This document shows positions 46,492-54,146 of a DNA stretch of 58,828 bases, in pieces. Source of the DNA: Panacagrimonas sp052386745 (GTDB lineage: Bacteria; Pseudomonadota; Gammaproteobacteria; Nevskiales; Nevskiaceae); NCBI GenBank assembly GCA_052386745.1, contig JBQTJW010000023.1, forward strand, positions 1 to 58,828, in the 5' to 3' direction. The position numbers were made by a program, and so were the translations under genes. Numbering within the stretch: position 1 is the stretch's first letter; each line of letters opens with the position of its first letter. The notes below the pieces were generated by a model. The model saw nothing but the letters and a program-made list of their open reading frames with translations, was not told the DNA's origin and ran no database searches.

Positions 46492-47157
46492 TCAGCCCAG
46501 TGCCGCGATGACGCGGGCCGAATCCGATACCCAGCCGAAGATGCCGCCCTGCGCCTTGATCATGCGCAGCGCCACCTCGTGGAATTCGGGAAAGTAGGAG
46601 GCGGCGCAGTCCGCCGGCACCAGGCATTCGAAGCCGCGGTCGTTAGCCTCGCGCACCGTGGTGTGCACGCAGACCTCGGTGGTCACGCCGCACACGATCA
46701 GGGTGCGGATGCCGCGATTCTTGAGGATCAGTTCCAGGTCGGTCTGGCAGAACGAGCCCTTGCCGGGCTTGTCGATCACCGGCTCGCCGGCGATGGGGTA
46801 CAGCTCGGGAATGATGTCGTGGCCCGCCTCGCCGCGGATCAGGATGCGGCCCATGGGCCCGGCATCGCCGATGCGGGTGTCGCCCTTGCCGCGCGCCAGC
46901 TTGGCCGGCGGCGCATCGGTGAGATCGGGCCGGTGGCCTTCGCGCGTGTGCAGCACCAGCAATCCGGCCTTGCGGCAGGCGGCGAGCAGGGCGTGGATGG
47001 GGTCGATGGCCCGGCGCAGCAGCGCAACCTCGTTGCCGAGCATGACGCCGAAGCCGCCGGGCTCGATGAAGTCGCGCTGCATGTCGATGATCAGCAGCGC
47101 GGTACTGGCCGGTTGGAAGGGCAGCTCGTACGGCTCCGCTTGGATCACAGGTTTCAC
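46492..47157 (-). CDS. Isochorismatase-fold hydrolase 2, BiuH/TrtA/RutB-like
   Basis: 221-aa cysteine hydrolase with triad Asp25 (LIIDMQRDFIEPGG), Lys130 (DKPGKGSF) and Cys163 (GVTTEVCVHTT). The GTG start at 47157 has AGGGGA about 6 nt upstream, like that of the first binding protein. It is clearly paralogous to the BiuH-like protein at 34876 (TREGHRPDL, IGDAGP-GRIL, LYP-GEP-IDKPGKGSF shared) but differs around the active site (ADCAASYFPEFHEVALRMIK). Candidate activities are triuret hydrolase, which is known to occur clustered with biuH, or another ureido amide. First gene of the 47157-39154 transport unit. Confidence 0.8.
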   Translation of the reverse strand: MKPVIQAEPYELPFQPASTALLIIDMQRDFIEPGGFGVMLGNEVALLRRAIDPIHALLAACRKAGLLVLHTREGHRPDLTDAPPAKLARGKGDTRIGDAGPMGRILIRGEAGHDIIPELYPIAGEPVIDKPGKGSFCQTDLELILKNRGIRTLIVCGVTTEVCVHTTVREANDRGFECLVPADCAASYFPEFHEVALRMIKAQGGIFGWVSDSARVIAALG

Positions 47158-47227
47158 GGCGTTCCCCTGCGGCGCATCGCCGCGTGGCCATGCAGGGCAT
47201 AACGCAGCATCCATGCCAGGATGCTAC

Positions 47228-47239
47228 GTTGCATGCATG
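47228..47239. promoter_or_regulatory. Candidate GntR operator, site 3 (upstream of hydrolase 2 unit)
   Basis: GTTGCATGCATG; on the minus strand this contains TGCATGCAAC, one base from the TGTATGCAAC of sites 2 and 4. It is 71 bp upstream of the GTG at 47157, between this unit and the end of atzF. Confidence 0.5.
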
Positions 47240-47414
47240 ATGGGTCAGGGTCGATTCTGGTGCGCCGGGACGGGCGCGCAGCGCTGGTACGGCGTCACGA
47301 GGCCAGCCGCGCTTCCCGGGAAGCCCGGGCCGCGCCCGAACCCGGAGTGGCGAACTTGCCTGCGCCCCGCTTACCCGGTCGCCCCGCCCCAAGGGCGTGC
47401 GATCGCCGCGTTTG

Positions 47415-49229
47415 CTAGCGCGGTGAAAGCGACGCCAGGTAAGCGCGCCAGCCGCCGAACTCGGTGATGTCGCGCGCGCCGTCCAGCATGCCGTGCTCGC
47501 AGATGAACGCGTTCTCCAGCGTGCCGTCGGCCAGTTCCACCTTGCCCAGGCCCAGCGGCGCGCCGATGCCGTTGAGGAACGAGCCCAGTTCGGTGCTCGG
47601 CATCTCCCAGACCTCCACGTCGATGCACCGTCCGCTGGCATCGCGCACCAGCGCGGGTCGGAACGGCGGTCCGCCGGGCAGCGCGTACAGGCGGTGCCCG
47701 GGCGCGGTGGTGGTGGCGCGCACCAGGGCGGCGGAACGGTCCAGCAACTGGTGATTGAGCGCGAGCCCCTGCAGGTGCGCGCCGCACACCACCACGCGGA
47801 TGCGGTCGCCGGCGATGAGTTCGCGCCCGCGCGCCGGGGCCGGGGCCGCGGCGGGACCTTCGGCCGCGGCAAAGCGCCCGGCGACCGCGAGCAGGTACTG
47901 GTCGGTGAAGGCCCGCCCGAACAGGGTGATGCCCCAGGGCAGGCCGTTGCGCAGCCGCCCCGCCGGCACCGCCACGGCGGCGTAATCCAGCAGGTTCATG
48001 AAATTGGTGTAGGTGCCCAGCTCGCTGTTGCGCAGGATGGGTTCGGCGTGAAGCTCCCGGATGGTGGCGGCACGAGGAATGGTGGGCGTCAGGACCAGAT
48101 CCACCGACTCCATCATCTGGTCGCACTGCTGCTTGAGCGCCTGCAACTGCTGGGCAGCGTGCACGCGGTCGGCCGCACTGGCGCCATCACCGGCCGCGAC
48201 GATGGCGCGGATCACCGGCAGCACGGCGTCCTCCTGCTCCAGGATGGCGCCGAAGGAGGCGTAGCGCTCGGCCGCGCCGGCCGGCTCGTACAGCATGCGG
48301 GCGGCGGACAGGAACGGCGCGAAGTCCAGTTCCACCGCCGTTCCCCCCAGGCGTTCCAGCCGCGCCTGCGCCTGCGCGAACAGCGCCGGGCCTTCGTCGC
48401 AGCCCAGCCAGGCCCGGTCCTGCGGCCGCGGCACGCCGAAGCGGAACCCGGCCAGCCGGCCCGCGGGGGCTGCACGGTTCCACACCGGGTTGCGGCGGCT
48501 GAAGGGCTGCGCGGCGTCGAACTGGGCGATGAGCGCGAGCAGTTCGGCCGCGTCGGCGGCGGTGTGCGTCAGCAGGCTCACGCAGTCCAGCGAGGGACAG
48601 CAGGGCACCACGCCGCCGGTGGACACGATGCCGCGCGTGGGCTTGCAGCCCACCAGCCCGTTGAGCGCGGCGGGCACGCGCCCGGAACCGGCGGTGTCGG
48701 TTCCCAGCGCGAAGCTCGCCACGCCCAACGCCACCGCGAGGGCCGAGCCCGAGCTGGAGCCGCCGCTGGGGTAGTCCGCGAGCACCGAATTGCGGCACTC
48801 GCCGTACGGCGAGCGCAGGCCGTTGAGGCCGGTGGCGAACTGGTCCAGGTTGGTCTTGCCGGTGGGAATGGCGCCGAGCTGGACCAGGCGCTGCACCACG
48901 TGGGCCGATTGCGCGGGCGCGTAGGCATAGGCCGGGCAGGCCGCGGTGGTGGTGGCGCCGGCAAGGTCGATGTTGTCCTTGATGGCGAACGGAATTCCGT
49001 ACAGCGGAAGCGAGGCCGGATCACGCGATTCGAGCGCGCGCAGGTAGGGTTCGAGCTGCGCCGGGCTCAGCAGCTCGATGTACAGGTGGAACTCCGGGTT
49101 GAGCGCCGCTGCGCGCGATTGCAGGCCCGCGATCAGGCCGCGCGGGGTGAGGCTGCCGCTGCGGAATGCGGCGCGAAGGGCCGGCAGGGACAGCTCGCCG
49201 GACAGGGGTGAAAGGGAGCCTGATGTCAT
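47415..49229 (-). CDS. atzF: Allophanate hydrolase
   Basis: 604 aa, against 605 for Pseudomonas ADP AtzF. The N-terminal amidase domain carries Lys84 (FAIKDN), cis-Ser158 (SGGSSSGSA) and nucleophile Ser182 (GTDTAGSGR), a constant offset of seven from the AtzF triad as I know it (91/165/189). It ends near residue 450. The C-terminal domain has VCGAHLQGLALNHQLLD, ATTTAPGHRLYALPGGPPFRP and the conserved end ARDITEFGGWRAYL; it decarboxylates N-carboxyurea, the product of the first step. Overall: allophanate to ammonia and CO2. No urea carboxylase is encoded nearby, so biuret is the more likely allophanate source. ATG at 49229; starts at 49274 and 49292 are possible. Confidence 0.93.
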   Translation of the reverse strand: MTSGSLSPLSGELSLPALRAAFRSGSLTPRGLIAGLQSRAAALNPEFHLYIELLSPAQLEPYLRALESRDPASLPLYGIPFAIKDNIDLAGATTTAACPAYAYAPAQSAHVVQRLVQLGAIPTGKTNLDQFATGLNGLRSPYGECRNSVLADYPSGGSSSGSALAVALGVASFALGTDTAGSGRVPAALNGLVGCKPTRGIVSTGGVVPCCPSLDCVSLLTHTAADAAELLALIAQFDAAQPFSRRNPVWNRAAPAGRLAGFRFGVPRPQDRAWLGCDEGPALFAQAQARLERLGGTAVELDFAPFLSAARMLYEPAGAAERYASFGAILEQEDAVLPVIRAIVAAGDGASAADRVHAAQQLQALKQQCDQMMESVDLVLTPTIPRAATIRELHAEPILRNSELGTYTNFMNLLDYAAVAVPAGRLRNGLPWGITLFGRAFTDQYLLAVAGRFAAAEGPAAAPAPARGRELIAGDRIRVVVCGAHLQGLALNHQLLDRSAALVRATTTAPGHRLYALPGGPPFRPALVRDASGRCIDVEVWEMPSTELGSFLNGIGAPLGLGKVELADGTLENAFICEHGMLDGARDITEFGGWRAYLASLSPR

Positions 49230-49262
49230 GTTTTGGGGTTGTAATCGCTGCGCGTTCAATGA

Positions 49263-49272
49263 TGTATGCAAC
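49263..49272. promoter_or_regulatory. Candidate GntR operator, site 4 (atzF/gntR gap)
   Basis: TGTATGCAAC, identical to site 2. It lies 34 bp upstream of the atzF ATG and about 20 bp before the gntR -10 element, so binding could repress both genes and provide autoregulation. Confidence 0.55.
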
Positions 49273-49291
49273 ATGGATGCCGAGGGCTGCA

Positions 49292-49297
49292 TAGAAT
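49292..49297 (+). promoter_or_regulatory. Putative -10 element of gntR
   Basis: TAGAAT, 66 bp before the gntR ATG at 49363. The corresponding -35 zone overlaps operator site 4. No strong -35 consensus. Confidence 0.35.
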
Positions 49298-49362
49298 CCC
49301 GATCATGAATGCTTTCGCCCTGCCGGTCGCCCCGGCGCCTGCTCCGTGAACCTGCGAGCGCC

Positions 49363-50070
49363 ATGAATTCGCCCCTGCCCGTCCGCGCCGGCTCCGCGCT
49401 GGAGGTCTACACCCAGCTCAAGGGCCTGATCATGGGCTTTGAGCTGTACCCCGGCTCGCGCGTGACCGAAACCGAGCTGGCCGAGCGCTTCGGCGTGAGC
49501 CGCACGCCGGTGCGCGAAGCCCTGCAGCGCCTGCAGCTGGAGGGGTACCTCACGGTGCGGCCCAAGCAGGGCTGCTTCATCCGGGAGGTGGACATCGGCG
49601 AGATCGACGAGCACTACCAGGTGCGCATCGCGCTGGAACTCTGCGCCATCGAACTGGCCTGCACGCACATGCCCGACCGCGCGCTCAAGGACCTGGCGCG
49701 GCAGTGGGACCCGGCCTACCAGCCCAGCGACGAGCAGGACGTGGAGACCATGTCGGCGCGCGACGAGAGCTTTCACATCGCGCTGGCCGAAGGCAGCGGC
49801 AACCTGGTGCTGGCCGACTACCTGCAGCGCATCAACCACAGCATCCACATCATCCGCCGGCTGGACTTCACCGAAAACACGCGCGTGGACGTGACCTACA
49901 AGGAGCACCACGCCATCTGCCAGCACCTGATCCGGCGCGACGCGGTGGCCGCCCAGCAGGCCATGACCCAGCACATCCGCCGCAGCCAGCAGGTGGCCAA
50001 GACCATCACGCTGGAACAGCTCTCGCGCGCGCGTTCAAAGGCTCGGCGGGCTTCGCAGTCCGGGGCCTGA
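49363..50070 (+). CDS. GntR-family (FCD domain) transcription regulator, probable island regulator
   Basis: 235-aa regulator. N-terminal winged helix-turn-helix (about 10-80): PGSRVTETELAERFGVSRTP and VREALQRLQLEGYLTVRPKQG. C-terminal all-helical FCD effector domain (about 85-215) with probable metal or ligand residues in RIALELCAIELA, DESFHIALAEGSGN and HHAICQHLIRRD. ATG at 49363 preferred over 49309, which would add a basic leader foreign to the family. Divergent from atzF with a shared TGTATGCAAC word between them; the same word precedes the other purine units. Likely a repressor relieved by a purine or ureide metabolite. Confidence 0.9.
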   Translation: MNSPLPVRAGSALEVYTQLKGLIMGFELYPGSRVTETELAERFGVSRTPVREALQRLQLEGYLTVRPKQGCFIREVDIGEIDEHYQVRIALELCAIELACTHMPDRALKDLARQWDPAYQPSDEQDVETMSARDESFHIALAEGSGNLVLADYLQRINHSIHIIRRLDFTENTRVDVTYKEHHAICQHLIRRDAVAAQQAMTQHIRRSQQVAKTITLEQLSRARSKARRASQSGA

Positions 50071-50379
50071 ACGAGTGGCGCCGCGGGTTCAGAACGTACG
50101 CGCCAGGCCTGTTCCGGGACCATCGCGTGCCGTCTCGCCTCCCGCCAACAACGTGTGAGTTTCGAGAGCGTTGTTTGAGCATGCGCTGGGCCGCCCATTG
50201 CCATCCAGAATCGTGATCTCGCCTTCTGCCGTTCAGGGCCGTCGAGGCAGGTGACCCGGATTTCCGTGGCAGGCTGGACGCCGGCATAACGGTCGGCCCT
50301 GCGCGGAGGATTGCCGCGCGCCTCGAACTTTGCGCCGACTTGCCCGGCAAACTCCCTCGACCATCGCCGATTCGTTGCC
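50071..50379. other. 309-bp gap without recognisable features
   Basis: Between gntR and the converging SET-domain gene. No ORF with coding character, no clear terminator with a T-run, no repeat and no RNA gene seen. Confidence 0.5.
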
Positions 50380-50847
50380 CTACCGCCTGGGTTTCAACAG
50401 GGTCCCGCTGCAATCAATTGCGCCACATCGGCACGCCCATAGGCGCTTGAGGCGTCGGCTGTGCCGAACATCGAGCTTGATGCCGTAGTCGTAGCTCAGT
50501 TCTTCGTCGGCACGGATGGCGCGGATGGTGTCGATGAAAATGCGGTCGCGACGGCGGTCCCTCCCCGGGTGCTCGACGATGACGGCCTCACAGTTCGGGC
50601 TGCAACTGTGATTGATCCAGCGTGCGGCGTTGCCGCGTCGAGTGCCATCGATGATGTACTGATCGTTCAGGGTAAACAGGAATGTGTGGCCGGTTTCCAC
50701 CCCACCGTCGTGCAACTCATTGGCCTCGTCGTGCGTCACGAGTGCGCCGCGGTACTCGATGACCCGGTGTCCGGCCGGCATGTCCTGCACTGCAAACACG
50801 CCCTTTCCATGGATGGACGAGCGACGTACGACGACGGTGCGAGGCAT
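50380..50847 (-). CDS. SET-domain protein-lysine methyltransferase
   Basis: 155-aa compact SET protein. SET-N part IHGKGVFAVQDMPAGHRVIEY; SAM/substrate core INHSCSPNCEAVIVE; ELSYDYGIKL; and a post-SET zinc-type motif CRCGAIDCSGTLL at the C-terminus. All key SET motifs are intact, so it should methylate a lysine side chain in an unknown protein. ATG at 50847 has no obvious ribosome site; upstream in-frame sequence is arginine-rich and non-family. Such small SET proteins occur widely in beta/gammaproteobacteria. Confidence 0.9.
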   Translation of the reverse strand: MPRTVVVRRSSIHGKGVFAVQDMPAGHRVIEYRGALVTHDEANELHDGGVETGHTFLFTLNDQYIIDGTRRGNAARWINHSCSPNCEAVIVEHPGRDRRRDRIFIDTIRAIRADEELSYDYGIKLDVRHSRRLKRLWACRCGAIDCSGTLLKPRR

Positions 50848-50918
50848 GCGATGCGGCGGGCAATGGTGGGTGCGGAATTGTCCCGCACGACCCGTCCGCG
50901 TGCACCCCGCGGGCGGCG

Positions 50919-51377
50919 TCAGAAAATTCCGAACGCGATCCCTGCGGCCAGGGTCTGGCCGAGTTCGCGTGCCGCCGCGATGCAGGGCTCGTCGGGGTCC
51001 CCTTTGCAGATCAGTGCATCGGCGACGCGTTTCCACTGATAGCCCAAGGCAATGCGCTCCAGCGCACGCACGGCACCCCTGCCGTCGTTTCCGGCCGACA
51101 CGAACATGGCGTAGGGCAGGCCGATGGTCTTTCCTTCGGCGGGATAGTAGGTGCGGTCAAGAAAGTCCTTCACCGCGCCCGAGAGATAGCCGAAATTTTC
51201 CGGGGATCCGATGAGCAGGCCGTTCGCCCACAGCAGATCCTCCAGTCCGGCGTCGAAAGCGCGCAGGCATCGGGTTTCCACGTCTTCGCCCAGTTCTGCC
51301 GCACCTGCGGTCGCCGCCTCGGCCAGTCGGCGCGTGCGGCCACTCTGCGTGCTGTAGACGACAAGCAGGTGCTTCAT
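50919..51377 (-). CDS. Flavodoxin-fold FMN-dependent oxidoreductase family protein
   Basis: 152-aa protein of the flavodoxin / NADPH-dependent FMN reductase type. The phosphate-binding loop VVYSTQSGRTRRLAEA lies at residues 6-21. The second FMN loop is LLIGSPENFGYLSGAVKDFLDR, with GSPENFGYLSG diagnostic, and the third region is FVSAGNDGRGAVRALERI. ATG at 51377 with AGGA upstream. The redox partner is not evident; the SET gene lies downstream and pssA upstream after 225 bp. Confidence 0.85.
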   Translation of the reverse strand: MKHLLVVYSTQSGRTRRLAEAATAGAAELGEDVETRCLRAFDAGLEDLLWANGLLIGSPENFGYLSGAVKDFLDRTYYPAEGKTIGLPYAMFVSAGNDGRGAVRALERIALGYQWKRVADALICKGDPDEPCIAAARELGQTLAAGIAFGIF

Positions 51378-51602
51378 GCGCAAATCCTATCGTCGGCGGT
51401 CCACGTGAGCGATTCCGGGGCACGAGGTAAGGGGTAACGCATCATCGCCCCAGTTGAAATTCCAAGGCGCGCCGGCGCCAGCATCCGCACAGCGACAGGG
51501 TGAGCGGTGTTCTCGATGAAAGAGATGCCGGACGATCAGGCTGGGACGTGATGTCTCGATCGCCCGGAATGGTCCGCTGCGGTAGTCCGCCTTCGGGCAG
51601 AC

Positions 51603-52367
51603 CTAGGAGCCCTGGGCACCGCGCCGCACGCGCTGGACCACCGCGGCTACCGGCCCGGACAGCGCGTACAGCAGGAACACCAGGAACAGGATGCGCGGCG
51701 GGTCGATCATCACCAGCGCCAGCACACCGATGACGGCGGCGAACGGCACGAAGCGCATGCGTCCGCCCAGGTTCAGCTTCTTGAAGCTGTTGTAGCGGAA
51801 GCTGGACACCATCAGCAGCCCGGTGACCAGGGTCAGCGGGCCGGCGATGGGCAGCATCTGCACGCCGGTGTAGCCGGCATCGTAGGTGGCCCAGACGAAG
51901 AAGGTGACGAGCCCCGCCGCCGCCGGGCTGGGCAGGCCGAAGAAGTCCTTGCTGCCGCCCGAGATCGCGGTCAGCACGTTGAAGCGCGCCAGCCGCAGGG
52001 CGGCGCAGGCGGTATAGGTAAAGGCCAGCACCCAGCCCAGGCGCCCGCCCAGCCACTGGTACTCCGAGAGGTAGCGCAGGCTGAAGGCAAAGACCACGAG
52101 GCTGGCGGCGACGCCGAACGCCACCATGTCGCAGAGCGAGTCGTACTCCTTGCCGAAATCTGTGGAGGTGTTGGTCATGCGCGCGATGCGCCCGTCCAGG
52201 GCATCCGCGATCATCGCCGCCAGCACGCCCAGCGCCGCATTGTGGAACCGCCCCGACATGGCCATGACCACGCCGTAGAACCCGCCGAACAGGGTCACGG
52301 TCGTGAACAGGTTCGGCAGCAGGTAGATGCCTCTACGACGAAGGCGCGGCGGTTCGCTGGGGTCCAT
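51603..52367 (-). CDS. pssA: CDP-diacylglycerol--serine O-phosphatidyltransferase
   Basis: 254-aa inner-membrane enzyme that makes phosphatidylserine, the precursor of phosphatidylethanolamine. The CDP-alcohol phosphotransferase signature is present as DALDGRIARMTNTSTDFGKEYDSLCD (residues 54-79), with the DGxxAR-type and GxxxDxxxD residues intact in the pieces DALDGRIARM and FGKEYDSLCD. About 7-8 hydrophobic helices. It lies downstream of ilvC (90 bp), the ilvH-ilvC-pssA order being common in beta/gammaproteobacteria. Confidence 0.95.
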   Translation of the reverse strand: MDPSEPPRLRRRGIYLLPNLFTTVTLFGGFYGVVMAMSGRFHNAALGVLAAMIADALDGRIARMTNTSTDFGKEYDSLCDMVAFGVAASLVVFAFSLRYLSEYQWLGGRLGWVLAFTYTACAALRLARFNVLTAISGGSKDFFGLPSPAAAGLVTFFVWATYDAGYTGVQMLPIAGPLTLVTGLLMVSSFRYNSFKKLNLGGRMRFVPFAAVIGVLALVMIDPPRILFLVFLLYALSGPVAAVVQRVRRGAQGS

Positions 52368-52457
52368 GGGGCGGCAGTGTCCGGCTTTCGGTGCCCGGTT
52401 TCCAGAACGGCGGACGCTGTGCCGCTGGAAACCGGGAGCCGGGTACTGCGGAGCAGG

Positions 52458-53480
52458 CTAGTTCTTGGTCTTGTCGACCAGCTTGTTCTTGGCGATCCAG
52501 GGCATCATCGCGCGCAGCTTGGTGCCCACTTCCTCGATCTGGTGCTCGGCGCCGATGCGGCGGCGCGCCTTGAGCGTGGGCGCGCCGGCCTGGTTTTCCA
52601 GAACGAATTCGCGGGCGAACTGGCCGGTCTGGATCTCGGTGAGGATCTTCTTCATCTCCTTCTTGGTGTCCTCGGTGACCACGCGCGGGCCACGCGTGTA
52701 GTCGCCGTACTCGGCCGTGTTGGAGATGGAGTAGCGCATGTTGGCCATGCCGCCCTCGTACATCAGGTCGACGATCAGCTTGAGCTCGTGCAGGCACTCG
52801 AAGTAGGCCATCTCGGGCGCGTAGCCGGCTTCCACCAGGGTCTCGAAGCCGGCCTGGACCAGTGCCGTGGCGCCGCCGCAGAGCACGGCCTGTTCGCCGA
52901 ACAGGTCAGTCTCGGTTTCCTCGCGGAAGTTGGTCTCGATGATGCCGGCGCGGCCGCCGCCGTTGGCGGAGGCGTAGGACAGCGCGATCTGCTTGGCCTG
53001 GCCAGAAGCGTCCTGGTGGATCGCGATCAGGCTGGGCACGCCGCCACCCTGGGCGTAGGTGCTGCGCACGGTGTGGCCGGGGCCCTTGGGCGCGATCATC
53101 ACCACGTCGAGGTCGGCGCGCGGCTCGATCAGCTGGAAGTGGATGTTGAAGCCGTGGGCAAAGGCCAGCGCCGCGCCATGCTTGAGGTTGGGCGCCACGT
53201 CGGTGTCGTAGATCTTCTTCTGGTCCTGGTCGGGCGCCAGGATCATCACCAGGTCGGCGCCCTTCACCGCCTCGGCCACTTCCTTGACCTTGAGGCCGGC
53301 GGTTTCCGCCTTCTGCCAGCTCTTGGAGCCCTTGCGCAGGGCCACGGTGACGTCGACACCGGAGTCCTTGAGGTTCAGGGCATGGGCGTGACCCTGCGAG
53401 CCGTAACCCAGGATGGCGACCTTCTTCGACTGGATGATCGAGAGATCCGCGTCTTTGTCGTAATAGACCTTGATGCTCAT
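52458..53480 (-). CDS. ilvC: Ketol-acid reductoisomerase, class I
   Basis: 340-aa NADPH-dependent enzyme of valine and isoleucine synthesis; converts acetolactate to dihydroxyisovalerate. N-terminal Rossmann domain with VAILGYGSQGHAHALNLKDS; LRKGSKSWQKAE; GHTVRSTYAQGGGVPSLIA; and the C-terminal helical domain with Mg-binding EQAVLCGGATALVQAGFETL (diagnostic core DLFGEQAVLCGG). Length is class I. GGAG before the ATG at 53480. It follows ilvH by 69 bp. Confidence 0.97.
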   Translation of the reverse strand: MSIKVYYDKDADLSIIQSKKVAILGYGSQGHAHALNLKDSGVDVTVALRKGSKSWQKAETAGLKVKEVAEAVKGADLVMILAPDQDQKKIYDTDVAPNLKHGAALAFAHGFNIHFQLIEPRADLDVVMIAPKGPGHTVRSTYAQGGGVPSLIAIHQDASGQAKQIALSYASANGGGRAGIIETNFREETETDLFGEQAVLCGGATALVQAGFETLVEAGYAPEMAYFECLHELKLIVDLMYEGGMANMRYSISNTAEYGDYTRGPRVVTEDTKKEMKKILTEIQTGQFAREFVLENQAGAPTLKARRRIGAEHQIEEVGTKLRAMMPWIAKNKLVDKTKN

Positions 53481-53549
53481 TTCAACACTCCGGAATCGGT
53501 GCAGCGGGAATTGACCGGAAGCCTGTGAACGGGCTCCCGCAAGAAATCT

Positions 53550-54050
53550 TCAGGCCGGCAGCGCCATGACCTGGTGGCCGCGGCCCAGGGCGGCAACGCC
53601 GCTGCGGACCAGTTCGAGCACGCAGGTGATGCGGGACACCTCGGCGATGAACGCATCCACCTCCACGCCGGTGCCGGCCAGCTGGAGCGTGCGCGTGCTT
53701 TCGGACTCGTCCAGGATCAGCGCGCGGTGCCGGCGGGCGCAGTCCACCACCGTGCGCGCGGCGCCGTTGCGGGCTTCCACCTTGAGCATGACCAGCTCGC
53801 ATTCCAGGTGATCGCGCTGTGCCAGGTCCTGGATTTCCACCACGTCGATCAGCTTGCGCGTCTGCTGCACGATCTGGTTGACGACTTCATCCGACCCTTG
53901 CGTGACCAGCGTCAGGCGCGACACCGAGGCGTCGTGCGTGGGCGCCACCGACAGCGAGTCGATGTTGTAGCCGCGCGCAGCAAACATGTTGGCCACGCGC
54001 GCCAGGGCGCCGGCCTCGTTCTGCAGCAGGATGGAGACGATGTGACGCAC
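53550..54050 (-). CDS. ilvH: Acetolactate synthase small (regulatory) subunit
   Basis: 166-aa regulatory subunit that activates the catalytic subunit and confers valine inhibition. The ACT domain starts RHIVSILLQNEAGALARVAN and continues FAARGYNIDSLSVAPTHD and SRLTLVTQGSDEVV; the C-terminal domain ends LELVRSGVAALGRGHQVM. GTG start. The C-terminal half diverges from the usual proteobacterial consensus. The large-subunit gene is not adjacent but lies beyond a CorA-like gene on the opposite strand, so stoichiometry must be set by two promoters. Confidence 0.92.
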   Translation of the reverse strand: MRHIVSILLQNEAGALARVANMFAARGYNIDSLSVAPTHDASVSRLTLVTQGSDEVVNQIVQQTRKLIDVVEIQDLAQRDHLECELVMLKVEARNGAARTVVDCARRHRALILDESESTRTLQLAGTGVEVDAFIAEVSRITCVLELVRSGVAALGRGHQVMALPA

Positions 54051-54146
54051 GCAGGACTGCCGGGAGACGGTTTTGGGGGCGCGACTGTAAAGGTGCCGGC
54101 CTTTTCAGGCAACCGGCGCGGCAACCCGGCTTCGACCTGCCCCCGA

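Noticed and set aside
50071..50379. Short ORFs in the gntR/SET gap
   Set aside because: All are extensions or shadows without start signals or conserved features.
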